In this document: positions 26,770 through 34,895 of the stretch, piece by piece
Layout: each line of letters begins with the position of its first letter
Numbering within the stretch: position 1 is the first letter of the stretch
NCBI GenBank assembly: GCA_913063505.1
Contig: CAJXYT010000007.1
Span: forward strand, 1-47,218
From: an uncultured Gammaproteobacteria bacterium
GTDB taxonomy: Bacteria > Pseudomonadota > Gammaproteobacteria > Steroidobacterales > Woeseiaceae
Direction: 5' to 3'
Length of the DNA stretch: 47,218 nucleotides
The notes under the pieces: model-generated
Databases searched by the model: none
The model's input: only the letters and a program-made list of their open reading frames with translations
Told to the model about the DNA's origin: nothing
Made by a program: the position numbers and the translations under genes

Positions 26770-28017
26770 ATGAGCGGGCACTTCGAATACTGGATCGGCA
26801 ATCGCTATGTCCGCTCGCGAAGCAACAATAGCTTTGTGTCGTTGATATCAGCGATTTCGATGTTGGGCATTGCAATTGCGGTTGCCGTGTTAATAGTCGT
26901 CATGTCGGTTGTGAATGGGTTCGAGCGTGAGCTCCAGGACCGCTTGTTGACAATGACGGCACACGCAAGCATTGAAGCTACGGACGGGCGCTTGGAAGAT
27001 GCTGAAGCCCTTACTTTGATCGCAACCAATAACGCTCGGGTCAGCGCCGTAGCTCCTTATGTCGATGGTCAGGCTTTATTAGTGTTTGAGATGAACGTCA
27101 GTGGCGCTGAATTACGTGGCATCGATCCCGTACTCGAGAACGAAGTATCGGGTATTAGTGGCGTCATGCAAATCGGGTCACTGGAGGTGCTGGAGCCCGG
27201 CGCGTTTAAAATTGTTTTGGGCGTTGAGCTGGCGGACGTAATGAAGGTCGAAGTGGGAGATAAGGTGACAGTGACCTTAGCTGAGGGCCGGGTTACGCCG
27301 GCGGGAATTATGCCCAGGACCAAGCGATTCACCGTTGGCGGGATATACCGAGTGGGTATGTATGAGTTTGACCACCGCCTTGCATTCATCAATATTGCCG
27401 ACGCGCAGAAATTGTACTGGATGGGTAACTCCATTAGTGGTGTCCGCTTGGCTGTAAACGATATTTATGAGGCTCCTGAAATCGTTCGCGAGGTGGCTTT
27501 GGAAAACGGTAAGCGCGTTCTGGTTAGCGATTGGACTCGACGCCACGTCAATTTTTTTCGCTCAATACAAATCACAAAATCAATCCTTTTCGTCATTCTG
27601 CTAATGGTCATCGGCGTTGCGGCATTCAATATCGTTTCAACGCTCGTCATGGTCGTGAAAGACAAGCAAGCTGACATTGCCATATTGAGAACAATTGGTA
27701 CTCGTCCGCTCAGTATTCTCAAGATCTTCGTAACACAAGGCAGTATTATCGGAATAACCGGGACGCTCGCTGGTGTATTTTTTGGGGTGCTGCTGGCCCT
27801 GAATCTTGAATCGATCATCGGTTTTTTCGAATCAACGTTTGGCATTAAATTTCTCGCCGCTGACGTTTATTTCATCAGCGACCTGCCATCAGAAGTGCGC
27901 TATGGCGATGTTGTCGTAGTCGCAGTGATCGCTCTGGTATTGGCATTAATTTCAACCATTTACCCCGCCTGGGTTGCTGCAAGAACAGTACCGGCTGAGG
28001 CTCTAAGATATGACTGA
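26770..28017 (+). CDS. lolE: Lipoprotein-releasing ABC transporter permease LolC/E (second copy)
   Basis: 415-residue paralogue of the preceding gene with the same topology and motifs: NRYVRSRSNNSFVSLIS at the start, VNGFERELQDRLLTM, and GVAAFNIVSTLVMVVKDK in the C-terminal helices. Two different permeases beside one LolD suggest a LolCDE heterocomplex, as in E. coli, rather than the LolF homodimer seen in other bacteria. It starts 6 bases after lolC and overlaps lolD by 8 bases. LolE versus LolC is assigned by order alone. Confidence 0.86.
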   Translation: MSGHFEYWIGNRYVRSRSNNSFVSLISAISMLGIAIAVAVLIVVMSVVNGFERELQDRLLTMTAHASIEATDGRLEDAEALTLIATNNARVSAVAPYVDGQALLVFEMNVSGAELRGIDPVLENEVSGISGVMQIGSLEVLEPGAFKIVLGVELADVMKVEVGDKVTVTLAEGRVTPAGIMPRTKRFTVGGIYRVGMYEFDHRLAFINIADAQKLYWMGNSISGVRLAVNDIYEAPEIVREVALENGKRVLVSDWTRRHVNFFRSIQITKSILFVILLMVIGVAAFNIVSTLVMVVKDKQADIAILRTIGTRPLSILKIFVTQGSIIGITGTLAGVFFGVLLALNLESIIGFFESTFGIKFLAADVYFISDLPSEVRYGDVVVVAVIALVLALISTIYPAWVAARTVPAEALRYD

Positions 28018-28693
28018 ACCTATACTCGATTGCCGTGGTGTCGTACGACGATTTAATGAAGGAGCATTGACGCTGGCCGTTCTTCACGGCGTGAATCTTC
28101 AGGTGCAGCCTGGCGAGCGTCTAGCAATCATCGGTGCGTCCGGCTCGGGGAAGACGACCTTGCTGCAGATCATGGGTGGTCTCGACGAACCGAATGAGGG
28201 AGAGGTTTTCATAAATGGTGAGGCGATGCACGGTACCAATGAGACTGTGAAAGGCGATTTGCGTAATCGAAATGTCGGTTTCGTGTATCAGTTTCATCAT
28301 CTTCTGCCGGAATTTACCGCGGAAGAAAATGTCGCGATGCCGCTAATGATCCGCCGCGAGCCACGAGTTTCGGCGATCGCAACGGCCCGGACTTTATTGG
28401 CCCGTGTCGGACTCGGCGAGCGACTGCACCACAAACCCGGTGAATTGTCCGGTGGCGAACGCCAGCGAGCAGCGGTCGCGCGAGCGCTCATCACTAGGCC
28501 ACCACTTGTTCTGGCCGATGAGCCAACAGGGAATCTGGATTCTGGCAATGGTGGTCATGTACTGGAGCTACTGTTGGAGCTGAATCAGGAATTAAAGACC
28601 AGCCTGGTCGTTGTAACACATGATCATTCGATTGCAGCGAGGATGGATCGTATTCTCATGCTCGAAGATGGAGTGCTGAAACCAGCAGACTAA
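28010..28693 (+). CDS. lolD: Lipoprotein-releasing ABC transporter ATPase
   Basis: Cytoplasmic ATPase that powers LolCE. The 227-residue protein has Walker A GASGSGKTTLLQ (about residues 43-54). The Lol-type segment FVYQFHHLLPEFTAEENV contains the Q-loop. The signature is LSGGERQRAAVARAL, Walker B LVLADEPTGNLD and the H-loop TH. The order here is C-E-D, whereas E. coli has C-D-E. It ends 2 bases from the opposite-strand DUF2062 gene. Confidence 0.95.
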   Translation: MTEPILDCRGVVRRFNEGALTLAVLHGVNLQVQPGERLAIIGASGSGKTTLLQIMGGLDEPNEGEVFINGEAMHGTNETVKGDLRNRNVGFVYQFHHLLPEFTAEENVAMPLMIRREPRVSAIATARTLLARVGLGERLHHKPGELSGGERQRAAVARALITRPPLVLADEPTGNLDSGNGGHVLELLLELNQELKTSLVVVTHDHSIAARMDRILMLEDGVLKPAD

Positions 28694-28695
28694 AG

Positions 28696-29217
28696 CTATC
28701 GGTTGGGCCGGTTTTTTCGTTTACGGGTTTTGTAGTCGGAGACTGATGATCGCCACAGCAAATCTAGCGTGACGTATCCTGCGATCGCGGCAGTAACGCC
28801 AAGAATGACGCATCCCAGCAGCATTGGTTGCCAAATTGTCACGAAAGTGTGCGTTACCCAGTCCCACGACATCTCAAATTGAAACTTTCGCAAGGGTGTA
28901 TCCAGTAGGGTCCGACCGAGGCGGTAGGCAAAGTAATACATCGGCCCCATCGTCAGCGGATTGCTGATCCAGGTCGCGAGGGCTGCCACAGGAATATTCA
29001 CCCGCATCGTGAGCGCCAGTAGTGCACTTGTGAGCGTATGCCCGGGAATTGGCATAAAAGCAATGAACAAGCCGACTGCGAATGCTGGAACCACAGTCCG
29101 GCGGCGGATACCCCAGAGGCGGTGGTCATGCAATAAATTCTGAAACGGCGACATGTACCACTGATCACTTAGCTGGTGGCGCTTGAATGCAAATCTCCTG
29201 AAAAAGCGCCTTGGCAT
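28696..29217 (-). CDS. DUF2062 membrane protein
   Basis: 173-residue protein with an arginine-rich N-terminus and about three membrane segments. The family motif region is present: AFAVGLFIAFMPIPGH, then WISNPLTMGPMYYFAYRLG. The C-terminus is strongly basic (KTRKRKNRPNR). DUF2062 proteins commonly sit near exbBD, msbA or rluD in gammaproteobacteria; their function is unknown. It lies between lolD (convergent) and exbB (divergent). Confidence 0.85.
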   Translation of the reverse strand: MPRRFFRRFAFKRHQLSDQWYMSPFQNLLHDHRLWGIRRRTVVPAFAVGLFIAFMPIPGHTLTSALLALTMRVNIPVAALATWISNPLTMGPMYYFAYRLGRTLLDTPLRKFQFEMSWDWVTHTFVTIWQPMLLGCVILGVTAAIAGYVTLDLLWRSSVSDYKTRKRKNRPNR

Positions 29218-29566
29218 TGAACGGTGGTCCGGTTTTGATGGAATACGCTGATTTCCACGATATCCATAGTAAAGAGCCTACCTACTTCTCCTGGCAGGAG
29301 GTTTCGCGGCGCAGCATAACAGGGTTCCACTTCGCTCGGAGTTTTGCATGATATTACTTGCGACCATCGTGTCAGATACCTCTAATCTCATGTGCGTGCA
29401 TACTGGCCTTCGCCACAATTTTCGAGGGTGTAAGGGAGGCGGGGTTAGTCACCTGCGTTACGAACGCATGCGGCAACGTCACTTCTGGCAAGACTCTGTG
29501 CAGCATTAACGAGAATTTTTGTCTCCGCCACTGTATATTTCCATTTTCGCGATTAATTAGGTTCTT
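29218..29566. other. Divergent intergenic region DUF2062/exbB (349 bases)
   Basis: No supported gene. A TTG-initiated cysteine-rich frame (29358-29579) runs into exbB and looks spurious. A TATATT at 29534-29539 could be a -10 for exbB, but I find no matching -35. TTAGG before the exbB ATG is its likely ribosome-binding site. Confidence 0.5.
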
Positions 29567-30187
29567 ATGGTTGAGATAGTGAAATCCGGTGGTTGGCTGA
29601 TGCTACCCATTATTCTATGCGCGATTATCGCCATGGGCATCATTCTCGAGAGATTTTGGACGCTACAGCAGAAACGGGTTATTCCAGAGGATCTCACGAG
29701 CAAAGTCTGGGGCTGGGTCAAGAAAAACCAACTTGAGCAGAAGCAAATTCAGACGCTACATCAAAGCTCGGCGCTGGGGCAGATACTCGCGGCTGGGCTC
29801 ATTAATCGTGATCGTGATCGGGCTGTGTTGAAAGATTCCATCGAAGATACGGGCCGTCACGTTGTACATGAGTTGGAACGTTATCTTGAGACGCTTGGAA
29901 CGGTTGCTGCAATCACGCCGTTACTCGGCTTGCTCGGTACCGTTATCGGCATGGTCAAGGTATTCACGGCAATAACGGCCCATGGCGTCGGAAACCCAAC
30001 GATCCTTGCTGGCGGCATCGCCGAGGCTTTGATCACGACGGCTGCGGGACTTACAGTCGCGATTCCGGCGTTGATCGGTTATCGATATTATCGAACGCGC
30101 ATCGATACGCTCGTGGTCGATATGGAAAAAGAAGCGATGAAGCTCGTTGAGGCACTGCATCGACGCAGTGAAAAAATAGACAAATGA
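29567..30187 (+). CDS. exbB: ExbB/TolQ-type proton channel subunit
   Basis: 206-residue MotA/TolQ/ExbB family protein with three membrane helices (about residues 10-30, 108-133 and 150-172). The conserved ITPLLGLLGTVIGMVKVF and ITTAAGLTVAIPALIGYRYY are present. With ExbD it uses the proton motive force to energise outer-membrane processes. A copy next to msbA-lpxK is common in gammaproteobacteria (the TolQ2-like pair of Pseudomonas). No tonB or tolA is nearby, so its energised partner is unknown. Confidence 0.92.
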   Translation: MVEIVKSGGWLMLPIILCAIIAMGIILERFWTLQQKRVIPEDLTSKVWGWVKKNQLEQKQIQTLHQSSALGQILAAGLINRDRDRAVLKDSIEDTGRHVVHELERYLETLGTVAAITPLLGLLGTVIGMVKVFTAITAHGVGNPTILAGGIAEALITTAAGLTVAIPALIGYRYYRTRIDTLVVDMEKEAMKLVEALHRRSEKIDK

Positions 30188-30606
30188 AACTCAGTCTTCG
30201 TGTCCGCGCGCAGCCAGAGGTGAATCTCACCTCGCTGATCGACGTCGTCTTTTTATTGCTGATCTTTTTCATGGTCTCAACAAGCTTTGTCAAGCAGTCG
30301 CAAATCAATATTAGTCTACCGCAAGCCGATAGTTCGACTGTTGTCGAGGAGCCGCCTGAGCAAATCGATATCATGATTACCGTGACTGGAACCTATCTCG
30401 TCAATGGACGCGAGTTGATCAACAATCGGCCTGAAACGATTCGCAATGCCCTGCAGAAAGTCTCGACGGGACGAAACAACATATCGATGATCATTAGTGC
30501 CGACGCAAATGCCAAGCATCAACACGTCGTCACGGCAATGGATGTTGCCGGTCGACTGGGCTTTACCCATATCAGCATCGCTACTGTCAACGATCCGGTC
30601 GAGTAG
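30184..30606 (+). CDS. exbD: ExbD/TolR-type subunit
   Basis: 140-residue partner of ExbB with a short cytoplasmic start and one membrane helix (about residues 17-37). The essential Asp lies at the start of that helix (LTSLIDVVFLLLIFFM). A periplasmic domain makes up the remainder. ATGA overlap with exbB indicates coupled translation. It is followed by msbA after 18 bases. Confidence 0.93.
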   Translation: MKLSLRVRAQPEVNLTSLIDVVFLLLIFFMVSTSFVKQSQINISLPQADSSTVVEEPPEQIDIMITVTGTYLVNGRELINNRPETIRNALQKVSTGRNNISMIISADANAKHQHVVTAMDVAGRLGFTHISIATVNDPVE

Positions 30607-30624
30607 CAAGGGAATCACGACGAA

Positions 30625-32376
30625 GTGAGTAAGCGTATCGATCCTAAAGTTCGAGTAGTCTATGGGCGCCTCTGGCACTACGTTACTCCGCATAAGCTGA
30701 TCGGTTTCATAGCGGTTGTCGGCATGATGGCCACTGCAATGGTTGAGGCGGGCCTCGTCTACCTGCTGCAACCGTTGATGGACGATACCTTAGTTGCAAA
30801 GGAGGTTGAGTCTGGTAAGTGGATACCGATCGCATTTATGGGGATCTTCATCGTGCGTGGCCTGTCCGGCTTTGCGACCGAGGCGTCACTGGGGTGGATT
30901 GGCCGCAGCGTAATTAGTGACCTGAGACGAGAGGTCTTTGGTAAGTTCCTGAAATTACCGATCAAATTCTTCGATTCTCAGGCCGCAGGGCCGTTGCTGT
31001 CGCGACTGACGTACAACGTTGAAATGGTCGCCGAGTCGGTTACCAGCGTGGTTACGATCGCGGTGCGGGATGTGCTGACGGTCTTTGCCGCTTTCGGCGT
31101 CATGCTGTATCACAGCCCGACTCTAACGATATTCGTGGCGATCCTGTTTCCGATAGTTGCGGTATTGGTTCGACTACTGGGTGTCGCATTCCGCCGCTAT
31201 AGCGGACGAATCCAGGATTCCGTAGGTGAAGTAACCCAGGTTACTGACGAAATTATTCGGGGTAACTTAGTTGTCAAAGCGTTTGGTGGATATGAGTATG
31301 AGCGTGCCCGACTGGCCAAAGTTGACGATGACAATCGCAAGCAAAACCTGAAACTTATTCGCGTGCGCTCGTTGGGTGTTGCGATCACGCAGGTCGTGTT
31401 TGGATTTGGGATTGCGCTTGTCATTTATATGGCTGGCCTCCAATCGATCAAGGGTATCTTATCGCCGGGCCAGTTTATTTCCTTTTTCTCAGCGATGATG
31501 TTGATGTTGCAACCCGTGCGACGAATTACGAACGTAAATGCTACGCTACAACGAGGCGTTGCTGGTGCCGACAGTCTGTTCATGGTTCTTGATGAGAAAG
31601 ATGAGAACGATGTGGGTACATACGAAATTGATCGTGTTCGCGGCAGAGTGCAGTTCGATAACGTCAGGTTTTCGTACGGCGATGACGATGGCCTGGTCAT
31701 TGATGGCGTCAGTGCTTCTATCGGCGCTGGAGAAACATTAGCGATCGTTGGCCATTCGGGAAGTGGCAAGTCAACGCTTGCGAGCTTGCTGCCGCGATTC
31801 TATGAAATGAATTCCGGCGATATTTTGATTGACGACGTATCTATCCGTGATTTCACACTGGATAGCCTACGCAGCAATATTGCTGTGGTCAGTCAGGATG
31901 TAGTTCTGTTCAACGACACGATCCGAAACAACCTCGTGTATGGACAACTTAAGTCTCATTCCGAAGAGGATTTGATGCAGGCTGCTGAAGCAGCGTATGT
32001 GTTGGACTTCGTCAATGACTTATCGGATGGAATGGAAACAATCGTTGGTGACCGCGGTGTGTTGCTATCCGGAGGTCAGCGTCAGCGCATAGCGATCGGC
32101 CGGGCTTTACTCAAAAATGCGCCAGTGCTAATTCTTGATGAAGCAACGTCCGCGCTGGATGCACAATCGGAGCGACGAATTCAGGACGCTTTGAATGTGC
32201 TGATGAAAAATCGTACGACGCTAGTTATCGCCCATCGTTTATCCACCGTTGAGAGGGCGGACAAGATCATCGTTCTCGATGCAGGGAAGATCGTTGAGTC
32301 TGGAACACATTCAGCGCTTCTGGCCAAAGACGGTGGCTACGCTGCCTTGTATCGCATGCAATTTAGCGACAAATAA
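30625..32376 (+). CDS. msbA: Lipid A export ABC transporter MsbA
   Basis: Flips lipid A-core across the inner membrane. The 583-residue half-transporter (582 in E. coli) has a six-helix membrane domain, then the ATPase. Walker A is GHSGSGKSTL, the Q-loop is VSQDVVLFNDTIRNNL, the signature LLSGGQRQRIAIGRALL, and Walker B LILDEATSALD. The start is GTG at 30625. Location directly before lpxK, the lipid A 4'-kinase, is the classical arrangement. Confidence 0.95.
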   Translation: MSKRIDPKVRVVYGRLWHYVTPHKLIGFIAVVGMMATAMVEAGLVYLLQPLMDDTLVAKEVESGKWIPIAFMGIFIVRGLSGFATEASLGWIGRSVISDLRREVFGKFLKLPIKFFDSQAAGPLLSRLTYNVEMVAESVTSVVTIAVRDVLTVFAAFGVMLYHSPTLTIFVAILFPIVAVLVRLLGVAFRRYSGRIQDSVGEVTQVTDEIIRGNLVVKAFGGYEYERARLAKVDDDNRKQNLKLIRVRSLGVAITQVVFGFGIALVIYMAGLQSIKGILSPGQFISFFSAMMLMLQPVRRITNVNATLQRGVAGADSLFMVLDEKDENDVGTYEIDRVRGRVQFDNVRFSYGDDDGLVIDGVSASIGAGETLAIVGHSGSGKSTLASLLPRFYEMNSGDILIDDVSIRDFTLDSLRSNIAVVSQDVVLFNDTIRNNLVYGQLKSHSEEDLMQAAEAAYVLDFVNDLSDGMETIVGDRGVLLSGGQRQRIAIGRALLKNAPVLILDEATSALDAQSERRIQDALNVLMKNRTTLVIAHRLSTVERADKIIVLDAGKIVESGTHSALLAKDGGYAALYRMQFSDK

Positions 32377-32378
32377 CA

Positions 32379-33392
32379 ATGGCCGTGAGCGTTACATACA
32401 GATGGATTCATCGGGTCTGGTATGAAGGCGCAGCATCAGGGTTACTGTTGCTGCCACTAAGTGGCCTCTATTGGCTGATACTGAGACTCAGAAAATTACT
32501 CTATCGTTATGGAATTCTGTCGGCCAGCAAAGCTGAGGTTCCCGTTATAGTTGTTGGTAATATTACGGCGGGTGGAACGGGGAAGACGCCTACGGTGATA
32601 TGGCTTGTGAGCGAATTGCGAAGCAAGGGATATACCCCAGGTATCGTCAGTCGTGGCTACGGTGGCAGAAAATCCGGCAGCTCCATGAGGGTTGATATTT
32701 ACAGCGATGCAGCAGTGGTTGGTGATGAACCGGTATTGCTCGCCAGAAGAGGGTGCTGCCCTGTTGTAGTAGACGCGAACCGTGTACGGGCGGCATCAAT
32801 GTTGGTCGATGATGGCGTCGATGTCATTGTTGCCGATGATGGCTTACAGCATTTGCAGCTGGAGCGCGATTTCGAAATTTGCGTTATTGATGGGTCTCGT
32901 GGATTGGGCAATCTTCGCCTCCTTCCTTCAGGACCGTTACGAGAGATGCCTCAGCGGCTAAAAAGTGTTGACCAGATTCTGATTAACGGAGAGGGCGATT
33001 TCCCGGATTCGATCTCGTTCGAGCTCTTGGCATCGGACGCGAATCGTTTGAACGGCTCCCTGGCTCGACCGCTGCAGGAATTCAGTGGAACGACGGTGCA
33101 CGCTGTCGCCGGTATCGGGAATCCGTCACGTTTCTTTGATCTCCTACGCTCGCACAATATTCAAATCATTGAGCACAGCTTTCCTGACCATACCGTGCTT
33201 ACTGAGGCGGATCTAAATTTCAGTGATCCGTTTGAGGTCTTCATGACGGAGAAAGATGCAGTTAAACTCAATAGAAACCTTCCTGACAAATTTTGGTTTG
33301 TCCCTGTCGAGTTAAGTATGGATCCTGCAATGTCGTCGGCGTTAATTGAGAAAATAGAACTGTGTTTGCAAGGCTGTGGAGAAATGCGATGA
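32379..33392 (+). CDS. lpxK: Tetraacyldisaccharide 4'-kinase
   Basis: Phosphorylates the lipid A disaccharide precursor at the 4' position. The 337-residue protein has an N-terminal membrane helix (about residues 18-36) and the P-loop VVGNITAGGTGKTPT. VSRGYGG, the catalytic-region DDGLQH, and FMTEKDAVK near the C-terminus are also present. It overlaps kdsB as ATGA. The small Trm112-like gene often found between lpxK and kdsB is absent. Confidence 0.95.
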   Translation: MAVSVTYRWIHRVWYEGAASGLLLLPLSGLYWLILRLRKLLYRYGILSASKAEVPVIVVGNITAGGTGKTPTVIWLVSELRSKGYTPGIVSRGYGGRKSGSSMRVDIYSDAAVVGDEPVLLARRGCCPVVVDANRVRAASMLVDDGVDVIVADDGLQHLQLERDFEICVIDGSRGLGNLRLLPSGPLREMPQRLKSVDQILINGEGDFPDSISFELLASDANRLNGSLARPLQEFSGTTVHAVAGIGNPSRFFDLLRSHNIQIIEHSFPDHTVLTEADLNFSDPFEVFMTEKDAVKLNRNLPDKFWFVPVELSMDPAMSSALIEKIELCLQGCGEMR

Positions 33393-34132
33393 CAGAGTTC
33401 GTTGTCGTTATTCCGGCGCGTTACGCTTCCACGAGATTACCGGGAAAACCTCTACTGGATCTAAATGGCAAGTCAATGATTCAGCATGCCTATGAGCGTG
33501 GCGTGGAAAGCGGGGCGGCGGAAGTTGTCGTTGCCACTGATGATAAGCGAATTGCCGATGCCGCAGAATCTTTTGGGGCGACAGTCTGTATGACGGCAGA
33601 AGGTCATCAATCTGGCACGGAGCGGATCGCAGAGGTTGCTGACCTGCGGGATTGGGACGATGCTCAAGTCGTCGTTAATCTGCAGGGTGATGAGCCATCA
33701 ATGCCTGGAATATTGATCAAACAATGTGCCAAGTTACTCACTGATGCCGCAGCAGATATCTCGACGCTGGCGTCGCCGTTCTTGACTCGTAATGATCTTG
33801 AGAGTCCAAATTGCGTGAAAGTGATTCGCAATTTGAATAACCACGCGATTTACTTTTCGCGATCTGTCATTCCGCACGCACGCGAGTCAGGTCAGGACGA
33901 ACTGGCGATGCGAGCAGCCCTGCATCATCATGGGATATACGCATATCGATGTGGCGTCCTACGGCAATTGGTTGCCGCGGAGCCTTCATCACTCGAAGTT
34001 AGCGAACAGTTGGAACAACTGCGCGCGCTTTCTCTCGGCATGACCATCGTTGTCGGTATTCCATTGGAACGACCCGGGATCGGTGTCGATACGGCCGAAG
34101 ACTTACTTAGGGCTGCTGCTGAGTTGAGTTAG
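33389..34132 (+). CDS. kdsB: 3-deoxy-manno-octulosonate cytidylyltransferase
   Basis: Activates KDO as CMP-KDO for the LPS inner core. The 247-residue protein starts MTEFVVVIPARYASTRLPGKPL, the nucleotide-binding signature. NLQGDEP, the HHGIYAYR block and LEQLRAL follow. The ATG overlaps the lpxK stop; a frame starting at 33362 would add nine unrelated residues. Normal length (248 in E. coli). Confidence 0.96.
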   Translation: MTEFVVVIPARYASTRLPGKPLLDLNGKSMIQHAYERGVESGAAEVVVATDDKRIADAAESFGATVCMTAEGHQSGTERIAEVADLRDWDDAQVVVNLQGDEPSMPGILIKQCAKLLTDAAADISTLASPFLTRNDLESPNCVKVIRNLNNHAIYFSRSVIPHARESGQDELAMRAALHHHGIYAYRCGVLRQLVAAEPSSLEVSEQLEQLRALSLGMTIVVGIPLERPGIGVDTAEDLLRAAAELS

Positions 34133-34388
34133 GCGGGAGTCTAGACGGTCGACCAGAATGTTGGCGTGGTGCTTTTCAAAAATCAATGGCGGTCTAAGCA
34201 TTCAGAATGCGGCATCGCGACCTTCCTTCCCGACGAGCATTTACTTCTCGCGCATTAACTCAAGTAGTGCCGAGATCTCTTGCGTTACTGAAGTGTCTTC
34301 TGCTGCCGATTCTTTACTCACAGTACGTATTCTAAATAAGCGATTTGATCACTTGGTGATATTGTGGCATCTCAGTCGAGAAATAAGA
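34133..34388. other. Gap between kdsB and the phosphatase gene (256 bases)
   Basis: No supported gene. The downstream phosphatase frame stays open to 34158, but that stretch does not resemble the family. On the minus strand, a GTG frame (34321 to 34241) encodes 26 residues with an acidic, helical look (SAAEDTSVTQEISALLE). It is too short to call and may be a remnant or chance. Confidence 0.4.
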
Positions 34389-34877
34389 ATGGATCAATCA
34401 ATGCTGGGTAACAATGGAAATGTCTCGGTCTTGTTCGTCTGCATGGGCAATATTTGCCGGTCGCCGACCGCGGAGGGGGTATTCAGGTACTTCGTTAATG
34501 AGGCTGGACTTGGCGAAAAAATTACTGTGGATTCGGCAGGAACACATGCTTACCACGTCGGTGAGCCGCCAGACCGCAGGGCCATGGCCGCCGCAGAGCG
34601 CAGGGGGATGCCGTTAGCAGGGCTAAAGGCGCGACGGGTGGTGGACGATGATTTTGAGAGGTTTGATTATATTATTGCGATGGACGAAGACAATCTAATG
34701 CGGTTAAAGGAGCAATCTACAGACGAATATCGCGATAAAATATCGCTGTTCCTGAGCTTTTCAGTAGATGCTGAAACTGAAGTTCCGGATCCTTACTACG
34801 GTGGTTCCGCCGGATTTGAGCGCGTCCTGGATCTGGTTGAAAAAGCGTCCCGAGGTTTGCTCGAGACGCTATCCTAA
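34389..34877 (+). CDS. Low-molecular-weight protein tyrosine phosphatase
   Basis: 162-residue LMW-PTP. The catalytic P-loop is VCMGNICRSPTAEG with Cys18 and Arg24, and the general-acid Asp lies in VPDPYYGG. Bacterial members dephosphorylate tyrosine kinases that control polysaccharide export, but many are orphans, as this one appears to be. I take ATG 34389 (MDQSMLGNNGN); ATG 34401 is equally possible. It stands where Pseudomonas has ptpA, followed there by murB, which is missing here. It converges on rne. Confidence 0.9.
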   Translation: MDQSMLGNNGNVSVLFVCMGNICRSPTAEGVFRYFVNEAGLGEKITVDSAGTHAYHVGEPPDRRAMAAAERRGMPLAGLKARRVVDDDFERFDYIIAMDEDNLMRLKEQSTDEYRDKISLFLSFSVDAETEVPDPYYGGSAGFERVLDLVEKASRGLLETLS

Positions 34878-34895
34878 TGTATTTCCCGCCTGAGC

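Noticed and set aside
28705-28720. T-run after a GC stretch downstream of lolD as a terminator
   Set aside because: The possible stem is only about three base pairs, and the sequence is explained as the basic coding end of the DUF2062 gene.
29358-29579. 73-residue cysteine-rich frame before exbB
   Set aside because: TTG start without ribosome-binding site, runs into exbB in the wrong frame, and has no plausible domain.
34158-34388. N-terminal extension of the tyrosine phosphatase
   Set aside because: LMW phosphatases start close to the P-loop cysteine. The extra 77 residues show no family likeness.
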